Source of the DNA: Flagellimonas sp. MMG031
GTDB lineage: Bacteria > Bacteroidota > Bacteroidia > Flavobacteriales > Flavobacteriaceae
Length of the DNA: 64,000 bases
Direction of reading: 5' to 3'
Assembly: GCF_040112705.1 (NCBI RefSeq)
Contig: NZ_CP157804.1
Coordinates: 1,304,501 to 1,368,500, forward strand
Below, piece after piece: positions 16,718 through 24,582 of the stretch. Both the position numbers and the translations under genes were made by a program. Positions within the stretch are counted from its first letter, which is position 1, and each line of letters begins with the position of its first letter. The notes under the pieces are model-generated. The model was not told where the DNA came from. It did no database searches and saw only the letters and a list, made by a program, of their open reading frames with translations.

Positions 16718-18838
16718 TTAATTCCAATGTAGTCTTTCATATTCGCTTTGTTCTGCTCTGTTTTTCGGAACTGATGAATTTCCAATCCTAACATAAAAGT
16801 TCTCATTTCCCTCGAAAGTCGCAAAGACAGGTTTCCCACTTTTTAGTATTTGAACTTTACAGATTGTCTTTTCATCAATAGTCGGAAAACTAACTTTCAG
16901 ATATTTCTCGAAGCTTGAACCTAAATATTTTGATATGATATTTCTTAAATGCAATTCAAAACCGTCAATGTCTTTCTTTGAAAGAGTTTCACAGTCTTTG
17001 TCAAGTCCCAAAGCATTTCCATCGTCGTCAACGCCAATGATTAAAATACCTCCTTCACTATTTAGAAAAGCTGAAATGGTTTTTGCAATTACAAACTCCA
17101 ATTTTTTATTGACTGTGTTTTCTCGTATATCGTAACGCAACGTTGATTTCAATTCCAACTTTTCGTTTTCGCCAATTAAGACTAATTCTTTTAATTCCGT
17201 ATCCTCTGCTGGGATTTCATTTTTAAGCTCGATACGGTTTTTTAAGGCTTTGAAAATCGAATTAGCTCTTTTTTCTAAAAATACAGAATAATCATCGCTG
17301 TAAATACCAAATTCGTCTATGTTGTCAATTAGGTGGGATTTTATGGATTTCCTCAAACCTTCATTCTCGTCCATAAAATCTTGAATGTAGATTGAAGGTG
17401 CTTTTGCTCTGATTTTTCTTTTGTTTAAATCCGCTCCAACTAAAGTGATATTAACAATACTGTTTTCATTTCCAATACCACGTTTTCGCAGATACGATTT
17501 AGGAAAGAAATGATGATAGTTCTTACTGTTTGCCATTTTGAGCCAAGAATTATCAAGAATGACTTTACCATTATCTCTAAAGTCTTTAGGCTCAAAGTAA
17601 GCTAAAAGACAAATAACAGCTTTACAATAACTATTTCCTGCACTAAACCCTGTGTCGATTAAATCTTTTGGTGAGTTTAAGAAGACTTTTATTTCATCGT
17701 AATTTGGTCTTTGCTCTTGAAGAATTTGGTCAATCCGCTTGATGTCTTGTGCAAGTTTAGACTCTGTTGAACTTGAATATCTGTATGATAGTGAAATACG
17801 CCAAAAGAATTCTTCCAAATACTTGATTTGTTTTCCTTTTGGTTTCTCTTTTTGGAAATAAAAGAAGTAACTAAATGGGACTAAAAGAGCATCATAAGGC
17901 AAAAGAGTGGAAACAGGAATTCTGTACACTGAGCGTAAATAATCAATGCTCTCTTTTAGTGCCGAAATAACATCATCCCAAATGTCTATTATGCTTTGTT
18001 TGTCCAGTTGTAAAACAACCTTTCTTTTACACTCTTTATTTTTGCTTAAAATCAAACTCAATACGTTAAGTATAACCGTACTTGAAATCGTATCGTATTT
18101 ACTTACCTCAAGTTCTTTAAGTAGTTTTTGGAATTTTGCCTGCATATCGAACTTCTGCTCTTCATCGTATGTCTTTGCAGACATAATTTCGAACAATGTA
18201 AGTGTTTGTCCACCTGTGTTTATTCGAGTAAAAACTTCTATAGCAGAATCTATATCCTCTTTGCGAAGTACGACTGTTGAAAAGTCGTATGTTGAAAATG
18301 TTTGAGAATATTGATGAATTTTTTTGAATTGTTCATCTGAAAAACGCTCTTTTATTTCAAGTAAATTATCGTTGAAATTAAGAACTTCATTCAAGGTTAT
18401 GAAAGTGCTTTCTGGTTGTTCTGAAACTATGATTTGTTCATCATTATTGTCAATGTCGCCCTCTAAATCAACAAAAATAGAACCATAGTTTGTAATTTTT
18501 TTCTCGCCTTCTTTTTGTATTGAAGCACCTAAAAATGCGGCATACAATGATGTAATTCTTTGTTGTCCGTCCAAAACGTATTGAACTTTAATATCGTCTG
18601 GAATTGGTGGCAATTCAAGATTCCCGATATTTTTAATATCATTAAGTCGTTCATTTGTTTCCCAAAGTATAAAAGTTCCAATTGGATAGCCTTTTAAGAT
18701 ACTATCTAATAATTTGGCTGTTTTATCAATGCTCCAGACAAAATCTCGCTGAAATTTCGGAATCTTAATTTGTCCTTTTTGTATTTCGGATATTAAGTCT
18801 GTGTATTTTTTCGAGTCTGGTTTTGGTTGTTTATTCAT
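16718..18838 (-). CDS. DUF262-HNH-AlbA_2 fusion protein, probable nucleic-acid defence factor
   Basis: This is a 706-residue protein in three parts. Residues 1-230 are a DUF262/ParB-like domain: IPKFQRDFVW (26-35), the nucleotide-binding hallmark DGQQR (90-94) and FTRINTGG (203-210). Residues 430-480 carry an HNH-like nuclease motif, HHFFPKS (442-448) with downstream Asn and Lys residues as in DUF1524. Residues 550-706 form an AlbA_2/Schlafen-like domain: ENEKLELKSTLR, GGILIIGVDDDG (596-607) and YVRIGNSSVPK. DUF262-HNH proteins include GmrSD-type restriction enzymes that cut modified phage DNA, and Schlafen AlbA_2 domains occur in nucleases and regulators. Joining all three in one chain suggests a stand-alone defence effector; this is inference. 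The gene is AT-richer than its surroundings and lies beside a structured element and tRNA genes, which suggests transfer. No methylase is adjacent. Confidence 0.88.
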   Translation of the reverse strand: MNKQPKPDSKKYTDLISEIQKGQIKIPKFQRDFVWSIDKTAKLLDSILKGYPIGTFILWETNERLNDIKNIGNLELPPIPDDIKVQYVLDGQQRITSLYAAFLGASIQKEGEKKITNYGSIFVDLEGDIDNNDEQIIVSEQPESTFITLNEVLNFNDNLLEIKERFSDEQFKKIHQYSQTFSTYDFSTVVLRKEDIDSAIEVFTRINTGGQTLTLFEIMSAKTYDEEQKFDMQAKFQKLLKELEVSKYDTISSTVILNVLSLILSKNKECKRKVVLQLDKQSIIDIWDDVISALKESIDYLRSVYRIPVSTLLPYDALLVPFSYFFYFQKEKPKGKQIKYLEEFFWRISLSYRYSSSTESKLAQDIKRIDQILQEQRPNYDEIKVFLNSPKDLIDTGFSAGNSYCKAVICLLAYFEPKDFRDNGKVILDNSWLKMANSKNYHHFFPKSYLRKRGIGNENSIVNITLVGADLNKRKIRAKAPSIYIQDFMDENEGLRKSIKSHLIDNIDEFGIYSDDYSVFLEKRANSIFKALKNRIELKNEIPAEDTELKELVLIGENEKLELKSTLRYDIRENTVNKKLEFVIAKTISAFLNSEGGILIIGVDDDGNALGLDKDCETLSKKDIDGFELHLRNIISKYLGSSFEKYLKVSFPTIDEKTICKVQILKSGKPVFATFEGNENFYVRIGNSSVPKNRAEQSEYERLHWN

Positions 18839-19209
18839 TCAATTTAATTCTTTTTTTTCTGTTCGTTTTAATTGGTGGTAACGGGCCTTGTTTATGGCGA
18901 GTGAGGCGTGCCTCACGGGGAGCCATCGTTTCGCCTCATTCGGTATAAGTGCAGTTGATGGCTTTGGCTTTTGCCTATTGCCCTAGTTAAAGATAGAAAA
19001 AACTTTCATGGGTCATGAGGTGGAATGTACAAGGCCCGTTGATGGCGATTACTCGAAGAGATATAGCCATCAACTGCAATGATTTACACCCGGTTTTCAG
19101 AACCCAACTTATTAAATGTTAGAAGTCCGTTGGATGACTAAAAATTTGGGACAGTACTGTTTTAAAAAACAAAAAACCCTGAAAATCAAAAGATTAACAG
19201 GGTTTCGAG
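18839..19209. other. Gene-free stretch holding an interleaved inverted-repeat element
   Basis: I find no gene here. Two perfect 12-bp inverted repeats interleave. AACGGGCCTTGT (18880-18891) pairs with ACAAGGCCCGTT (19029-19040), and GCAGTTGATGGC (18951-18962) pairs with GCCATCAACTGC (19066-19077). A tight local hairpin, GTGAGGC-GT-GCCTCAC, lies at 18901-18916. The order A-B-A'-B' is that of a pseudoknot or of two overlapping recombination-site-like folds. It lies directly upstream of the DUF262 fusion gene. The function is unknown. Confidence 0.75.
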
Positions 19210-19294
19210 TACTCGAGGCGGGACTTGAACCCGCACGGGCAAAATGCCCACAGGATTTTAAGTCCGGCGTGTCTACCAATTCCACCACTCGAGC
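19210..19294 (-). tRNA. tRNA-Leu (anticodon TAA)
   Basis: This is an 85-base class II tRNA. The acceptor stem GCTCGAG pairs with CTCGAGT with a G-T at position 1-72, the discriminator is A, the anticodon loop reads CTTAAAA, and a long variable arm (GGGCATTTTGCCC) is present. The T arm contains GGGTTCAAGTCCC. CCA is not encoded. The first dozen bases and the upstream flank are duplicated at 19638-19676. Confidence 0.95.
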
Positions 19295-19321
19295 TTGTCT
19301 GCCGTAGGCAAGACTGGACTT
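19283..19321. repeat. Direct repeat copy 1: tRNA-Leu 5' end plus flank
   Basis: This copy overlaps the 5' end of tRNA-Leu and runs to the stop codon of the GIY-YIG gene. Its first 28 bases, including CACTCGAGCTTGTCTGCCGT, are identical to 19638-19665. Over 39 bases the two copies differ at two positions. The copies are 355 bp apart and bracket the GIY-YIG gene. Confidence 0.85.
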
Positions 19322-19589
19322 AACGTTCAATATTTTCATCACTCTGGCTAAGAACCAAATTCTTTAAGAATTCCTTTCCATACCCAGATTTTAACTTCTT
19401 CTCTTCAACCCTGGCCTCCGACCTTGTTTTAAACTCTTTTTTAAAGATTAAAACAAAAGGCCTATAAGCCCTTGTTGTTTTATTTCTACCTGAGTTGTGT
19501 TCTTCCAGCCTTCTTTCCAAATCGGAAGTTATTCCGACATAAATATAGTTTCTTTTTACACTATTCAAAGCGTACGTATAGAACATCAC
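19320..19589 (-). CDS. Small GIY-YIG nuclease-domain protein (UPF0213-like)
   Basis: This is an 89-residue protein. The GIY-YIG core appears as FYTYAL (residues 3-8) and YIYVGIT (15-21), followed by SDLERRLEEHNSG with the conserved Arg and a SEARVEEKKLK helix carrying the Glu. Such single-domain proteins resemble the catalytic part of UvrC and of homing endonucleases; most have no demonstrated substrate. The gene lies between tRNA-Leu and a partial copy of the same tRNA and its flank, and its stop codon falls at the end of the direct repeat. Insertion as a unit next to the tRNA is therefore likely. The ATG at 19586 is an equally possible start. Confidence 0.88.
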   Translation of the reverse strand: MMFYTYALNSVKRNYIYVGITSDLERRLEEHNSGRNKTTRAYRPFVLIFKKEFKTRSEARVEEKKLKSGYGKEFLKNLVLSQSDENIER

Positions 19590-19603
19590 CCAATTTTCAA
19601 AAT

Positions 19604-19649
19604 CTGTCTACCAACCTGCCTGCCGGCAGGCAGGTTACACCACTCGAGC
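19604..19649 (-). pseudogene. Partial tRNA-Leu copy interrupted by a 20-bp palindrome
   Basis: On the minus strand this reads as the tRNA-Leu 5' part, GCTCGAGTGGTG, then a perfect palindrome (CCTGCCTGCC with its complement, 19616-19635), then TTGGTAGACAG, the D-arm bases of the same tRNA. The anticodon arm, variable arm and T arm are missing, so it cannot be functional. It is a remnant of a duplicated tRNA-Leu. The palindrome has the look of a dispersed repetitive element. Confidence 0.75.
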
Positions 19650-19676
19650 TTGTCTGCCGTAGGCATGACAGGACTT
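19638..19676. repeat. Direct repeat copy 2 of tRNA-Leu 5' end plus flank
   Basis: This is the second copy of the 39-base direct repeat that begins at 19283 (first 28 bases identical, two mismatches after that). Together with copy 1 it frames the GIY-YIG gene like left and right junctions of an insertion. Confidence 0.85.
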
Positions 19677-19726
19677 GTATGTAAAAAAAAAACTCCACCC
19701 GTGGTGACTGAGCGGAGTCGAAGTCG

Positions 19727-19799
19727 AGCGAAAAACGGGATTCGAACCCGCGACCTCCACCTTGGCAAGGTGATGCTCTACCAACTGAGCTATTTTCGC
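19727..19799 (-). tRNA. tRNA-Gly (anticodon GCC)
   Basis: This is a 73-base tRNA. The acceptor stem GCGAAAA pairs with TTTTCGC, the D arm has AGCTCAGTTGGTAGAGC, the anticodon loop is TTGCCAA, the T arm is GGGTTCGAATCCC, and the discriminator is T, as expected for glycine. CCA is not encoded. It lies about 80 bp from the partial tRNA-Leu copy. Confidence 0.96.
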
Positions 19800-19875
19800 A
19801 TTTTTAAAGAACGCTTCACTTTTCCCAAGCGCGGATGCAAATTTATAATATTTCTATTAAAATAAAAGAATTTTT

Positions 19876-22496
19876 TTAGGAAGATGCCTTTTTCTTTTTC
19901 CCCAACAATCGCTTGATCTCGTTCAGCTTCATCAATGCCTCCACAGGTGTCAGTGTATCAATGTCCAAGTGCAAAATTTCTTCCTTGATCTTTCCAGCAA
20001 AGGGTCGTCCAAATTGAAAAAACTCAGCTGCATCTCGTTTTGGGAGGCCTGTAGCTTGTCCGTCATCTCCTCACTGGAGTGCGATTTCTCCAGTTTTTTA
20101 AGGATTTTGTTCGCCTTTTGAATCACCTGTTGCGGCATTCCCGCCATTTTCGCTACATGGATTCCAAAACTGTGTTCGCTGCCCCCGGGTATCAATTTTC
20201 GGAGAAAGAGGACATTGTCTTCCAACTCTTTTACGGAAACATTATAGTTTTTGATGCGGGTAAACGTATTGGTCATTTCGTTGAGCTCGTGGTAATGCGT
20301 AGCGAATAGCGTTTTTGCCTTCGCGGGGTGCTCGTGCAAATACTCCGAAATGGCCCAAGCGATGGAAATACCGTCATAGGTACTGGTGCCACGACCAATT
20401 TCGTCCAAGAGCACCAAACTGCGCTCCGAGAGGTTGTTCAGAATGGAAGCGGTCTCGTTCATCTCTACCATAAAGGTCGATTCGCCCATCGAAATATTGT
20501 CACTGGCCCCGACCCGTGTAAAAATCTTGTCCACCACACCAAGGTGTGCCTCCGTAGCGGGCACAAAACTGCCCATCTGGGCCAAGAGCATGATCAATGC
20601 GGTTTGCCGTAACAAGGCAGATTTACCGCTCATGTTAGGCCCGGTAATCATGATGATTTGTTGCTCTTCGCGGTTGAGCAGTACATCGTTGGTCACATAA
20701 GCATCACCAATGGGCAATTGTTTTTCGATAACGGGGTGCCTTCCTTCCTTGATGTCAATCGTGGTCGAATCGTTTACCATCGGCTCCACATAGTGGTTCT
20801 CCTTGGCCAACTGGGCAAAGCCACAAAGACAATCCAATTGGGCGATCAGGTGGGCGTTGCGCTGCACTGGAGAAATATATTCCTGCATCCAGACCAGCAA
20901 CTGTTCAAAAAGCTGCTGTTCCAAATGGTAAATGCGTTCCTCGGCACCCAAGATTTTGGACTCGTATTCCTTGAGTTCTTCGGTGATGTAGCGTTCCGCA
21001 TTGACCAAGGTTTGTTTTCGAATCCAAGCTTCGGGAACCTTGTCCTTGTGGGTATTCCGAACTTCAATATAATATCCAAAAACGTTGTTGGAAGCGATTT
21101 TTAGGGAAGTGATACCAGTTTCCTTGGTTTCCCGTTCCAACATTTTATCCAGATAATCCTTGCTGGAAAAAGCCAGTCCCCTCAATTCGTCCAGTTCTTC
21201 CGAATAACCCTCGGCGATGGTGTTGCCTTTGGCAATGTTCACCGGGGCCTCCTCATTGAGTACCTCCTTTATTTTGGACCGAAGGGCTTCGCAATCGTCC
21301 AAACTTTCCCCGATATGTTGTAGGGAGGTGTTGGAGCTGTTGAGGGCCAATTGTTTGATGGGCACCACCGCTTCCAATGAGTTTTTGAGTTGGACCACTT
21401 CCTTGGGGTTGATTTTTCCCGTGGCCAATTTGGAGATCAAACGCTCCAGATCGCCCATCTGTTTAATGTGGCCCTGAATCCTGTTCAATTGGGACTCCTC
21501 GCTTTTTAGATGGGCGACCACTTCATGGCGTTGCCGGATCTTTTCCACATTTTTCAACGGAAGGGCCAACCATCTTTTTAACAGGCGTCCGCCCATGGGG
21601 GACAGCGTCTTGTCGATAATGTCCAACAAGGTCACCGCATTTTGATGGGAGGAATGATAAAGTTCCAGGTTACGGATGGTAAAGCGGTCCATCCACACAT
21701 ATTCCTCCTCTGCAATCCGCTGTATGTTGTTGATATGCTTGAGTTGGCTATGCTGGGTTTCGGAAAGATAGTGTAGCACCGCCCCCGAAGCAATAATGCC
21801 TTGGTTGAGGTGGTCGATGCCGAAACCCTTTAGGGTTTTGGTACCAAAATGTTGGTTCAAGCGCTCTTGGGCATAATCTTCCTGAAAAATCCAATCTTCC
21901 AAAAAGAAACTATGGAAATGCTTACCAAAACACTCCACAAAATCCTTTTTATGGTTTTTGGAGACCAAAATTTCGTTCGGCGAAAAGTTTTGGAGCAGTT
22001 TGTCCACCTGTTCCGCTGATCCTTGGGAACACAGATATTCCCCAGTGGAAATGTCCAAAAAGGAAACACCCATTTTATTCCGCCCAAAATGGACGGCACA
22101 CAAGAAGTTGTTGTTCTTGGCGGTGAGGATGTCATCGTTCAAGGCAACTCCGGGAGTCACCAATTCGGTGACGCCACGCTTTACAATGCTTTTGGTCTGT
22201 TTGGGGTCTTCCAACTGATCGCAGATGGCCACGCGCTGTCCCGCTTTCACCAATTTGGGCAAATAGGTGTTCAGGGAGTGGTGCGGAAACCCGGCCAGTT
22301 CGGTCTTGTCCCCCCCATTGTTCCTGTGGGTAAGGATAATGCCCAATATTTTCGCGGCCTTTACCGCGTCCTCCCCAAAGGTTTCATAAAAGTCACCTAC
22401 ACGGAACAGCAACAGCGCATCCGGGTGTTTTACCTTGATGGCATTGTACTGCTGCATTAACGGGGTAACCTTTGTATTCTTTTTCTTGGCTGCCAA
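19876..22496 (-). CDS. mutS: DNA mismatch repair protein MutS (frameshifted near 3' end)
   Basis: MutS recognises base mismatches and small loops and starts repair with MutL. The mismatch-binding motif GDFYETF has Phe36 and Glu38 at the same numbers as in E. coli. The ATPase has Walker A GPNMSGKS, Walker [17 protein letters not shown] and ATHYHEL. The continuous frame stops at 19950 after 848 residues and ends in an unfamiliar tail. Adding one base in the short A run at 19991-19993 (minus strand) restores a family-typical end, [20 protein letters not shown] and a Lys-rich tail, with TAA at 19876-19878 and about 873 residues in all. The lost part is the C-terminal helical region; the ATPase core is intact. 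It could be a real mutation or a sequencing error. Confidence 0.93.
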
Positions 22497-22555
22497 AGCG
22501 ATTTAATTCTGTTATTTTTGCCCTGCTTGGGAATTTATCATTATGGAATTCATTG

Positions 22556-22606
22556 TCACATCGAGCGCAGTCGAGATGTTTTTGTCAATCTTTCGACTTC
22601 ACTGAA
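22556..22606. repeat. Short copy of dispersed TCGAGCGCAGTCGAGA repeat
   Basis: GTCACATCGAGCGCAGTCGA begins at 22556 and is followed by CTTTCGACTTCACTGAAG. The core matches the modules near 11171 and 29868. It lies between the divergent mutS and methyltransferase genes. Confidence 0.65.
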
Positions 22607-22711
22607 GATGAAATCAAATAGGACCAAGCCATGTGTCTGCTGCAAACGAATATATAGTTTTCATCAGCCATCAAAAATTTTTGTTGATATTTTGACCCCA
22701 ATGTTTAAAAA

Positions 22712-23251
22712 ATGAGTCGAAAACTGGAAAATAGTGAGTTAGATCGGTTGGATGTGGATGGTTTCAAGGAAGCAAAAAAATCACCCATCATCATCATTTT
22801 GGACAATATCCGAAGTTTGAACAATATTGGCTCCGTATTCCGAACGGCCGATGCCTTTTTGGTCCAAAAGATCTATCTCTGCGGCATTACGGCGACCCCA
22901 CCGCACAAGGATATTCGCAAAACGGCCTTGGGCGCCACCGAAAGCGTGGATTGGGAATACCGAAAGGACACTGTGGAGGTGGTGCAGGAACTTAAACGGC
23001 AAGGAGTACAAACTGTTGCCGTGGAGCAGGCGGAGAATGCTGTTATGTTGAACGATTTTGAGGTTGGCGCGACGAAAACCATTGCTTTGATTTTTGGAAA
23101 TGAGGTGAAGGGGGTTTCACAGGAAGTGGTCAACGCTAGCGATACCGTTTTGGAAATTCCCCAGTTCGGGACCAAACATTCCCTGAATATTTCGGTAAGT
23201 GCCGGGGTGGTGGTATGGGATTTATGGTCCAAACAAAATGCCAAAAAATAA
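22712..23251 (+). CDS. TrmH/SpoU family RNA 2'-O-methyltransferase
   Basis: This is a 179-residue single-domain SPOUT methyltransferase. The three family motifs are present: NIRSLNNIGSVFRTADAF (motif 1, residues 32-49, with Asn and Arg), IALIFGNEVKGVS (motif 2, about 123-135) and IPQFGTKHSLNISVSAGVV (motif 3, S-adenosylmethionine-binding knot). It methylates a ribose 2'-OH in tRNA or rRNA; the target nucleotide cannot be told from sequence. It is divergent from mutS, with a 215-bp gap containing a repeat and a possible -7 element (TATTTTTG at 22513-22520) far upstream. Confidence 0.93.
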   Translation: MSRKLENSELDRLDVDGFKEAKKSPIIIILDNIRSLNNIGSVFRTADAFLVQKIYLCGITATPPHKDIRKTALGATESVDWEYRKDTVEVVQELKRQGVQTVAVEQAENAVMLNDFEVGATKTIALIFGNEVKGVSQEVVNASDTVLEIPQFGTKHSLNISVSAGVVVWDLWSKQNAKK

Positions 23252-23274
23252 AAAAGGCCCTGCAAAACAGGGCC
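23251..23274 (-). terminator. Rho-independent terminator for folK-dNK transcript
   Basis: GGCCCTG (23256-23262) pairs with CAGGGCC (23268-23274) around a five-base loop. Read on the minus strand it is followed by a run of T from the A tract at 23251-23255. It lies between two convergent genes. Confidence 0.8.
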
Positions 23275-23366
23275 CTATGTAAAGTCTGAGTTAGTTAGTT
23301 TCTCAATTTGAGGGTGCTAATAAAATAAAACCATTCGTTATATCCAAACATTTTCTAAAAATTCTC

Positions 23367-24512
23367 TTAAAAGTTTGAGGAAAGGATGTGGTCTTCCAGT
23401 TTTTGTATGATGAATTCGTAATCCTCGGGATGGCTAACAAAGTCGAGTTCGCCCACATCCAGAATAATACTGTTCTGTGTGGGGTTACTTTTGATAAAAT
23501 CCAAATACCCACGATTGATCTTCTCCAAATATTCAGGGGCAATGTTTTGTTCATAATCGCGCCCCCTTTTCTTGATATTGGCCAACAACCGTTCGGTATT
23601 TTGGTAGAGATAGAGATAAATTTCAGGCTTTTTTACCTCCTTGTACATAAAACTAAAAACCTTTCGGTATAGGTTGAACTCCTCTTTTTGCAGGGTGACC
23701 TTGGCGAAAATCAGCGATTTGAAAATATCGTAGTCGCTTACCATAAAATTCTTGAAAAGATCGAACTGGGAGGTGTCATCCATAAACTGTTGATACCTAT
23801 CCGCCAAAAAGGACATTTCCAAAGGAAAGGCATAGCGCGCTTGGTCCTCGTAGAATTTGGGCAAAAAGGGGTTGTCCGCAAAGCGTTCCAACACCAATTT
23901 GGCGTTGAAGTCATCCGAGATCATCTTGGACAAGGTGGTTTTTCCGGCACCAATGTTGCCTTCTATGGCGATGAGCTGTAGTTGTGAAAACAGCCCCGAC
24001 CTGTCCTTGAACAGTTTGTGCTTTGTTTTGGTGAATTGGCTTCGATCACTACATTCTTGCAATAGGTTCCGCGTATCCTTGGACAGCACGGGGTGGTAAA
24101 ATTGCGGGGCAATATCGGCCAAAGGTTTTAGAACAAAGTTCCGGTGCTGCATGTGGGGGTGGGGAACCACCAAATCTTCATGGTTAATGACCTCCGACCC
24201 GTAATAAACAATGTCAATATCCAGTGTGCGGGAGCGGTACCCACCGCCTTCATTTCGGATTCGACCGAAATCCCGTTCAATCTGTAAAATGGTATCCAGT
24301 AATTCCTTTGGTGGCAGGGGAGTCAAAACGGAAATGACAATGTTCAGGAAAGGTTCCCCATCGAATCCGACCGCCGGGTTTTCATAAACGGAGGAAATAT
24401 CCAAGATGGAACCTGCCTTTTGCTGAATGCGAAAAATGGCCTTTTGGAGGTTCGCATGCCGATTTCCCAAATTGCTTCCCAATGAAAGATATACCTTTTG
24501 CTTTCTGCCCAT
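23367..24512 (-). CDS. folK: Fused FolK (HPPK) and deoxynucleoside kinase
   Basis: This is a 381-residue fusion. Residues 1-150 are 6-hydroxymethyl-7,8-dihydropterin pyrophosphokinase of folate synthesis: VYLSLGSNLGNR at the start and the signature GGGYRSRTLDIDIVYYG at 89-105. Residues 175-381 are a deoxynucleoside kinase with the P-loop GNIGAGKTT (185-193), an ERFADNPFL lid segment and an RGRDYEQ arginine motif. One chain thus joins folate supply to nucleotide salvage, in line with thymidylate metabolism needing both. This fusion recurs in Bacteroidota. It is divergent from sppA, with starts 70 bp apart. Confidence 0.92.
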   Translation of the reverse strand: MGRKQKVYLSLGSNLGNRHANLQKAIFRIQQKAGSILDISSVYENPAVGFDGEPFLNIVISVLTPLPPKELLDTILQIERDFGRIRNEGGGYRSRTLDIDIVYYGSEVINHEDLVVPHPHMQHRNFVLKPLADIAPQFYHPVLSKDTRNLLQECSDRSQFTKTKHKLFKDRSGLFSQLQLIAIEGNIGAGKTTLSKMISDDFNAKLVLERFADNPFLPKFYEDQARYAFPLEMSFLADRYQQFMDDTSQFDLFKNFMVSDYDIFKSLIFAKVTLQKEEFNLYRKVFSFMYKEVKKPEIYLYLYQNTERLLANIKKRGRDYEQNIAPEYLEKINRGYLDFIKSNPTQNSIILDVGELDFVSHPEDYEFIIQKLEDHILSSNF

Positions 24513-24552
24513 AATCGAAGAAACAAAGTAAACAAAACATTCCTACATTGGT

Positions 24553-24560
24553 TATCTTTG
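24553..24560 (+). promoter_or_regulatory. Bacteroidota -7 promoter element for sppA
   Basis: TATCTTTG fits the TAnnTTTG consensus of the Bacteroidota housekeeping sigma factor and lies 22 bp before the sppA ATG. Confidence 0.6.
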
Positions 24561-24582
24561 ATACGTATTAAATTTTTATTGC

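Noticed and set aside
16718..18838. Complete restriction-modification system
   Set aside because: No methyltransferase or specificity subunit is adjacent. If it is a restriction factor it would be of the modification-dependent kind.
18880..19077. Integron attC site or transposon end
   Set aside because: The inverted repeats resemble folded recombination sites in general form only. No integrase or transposase is nearby and the canonical core triplets are not clear.
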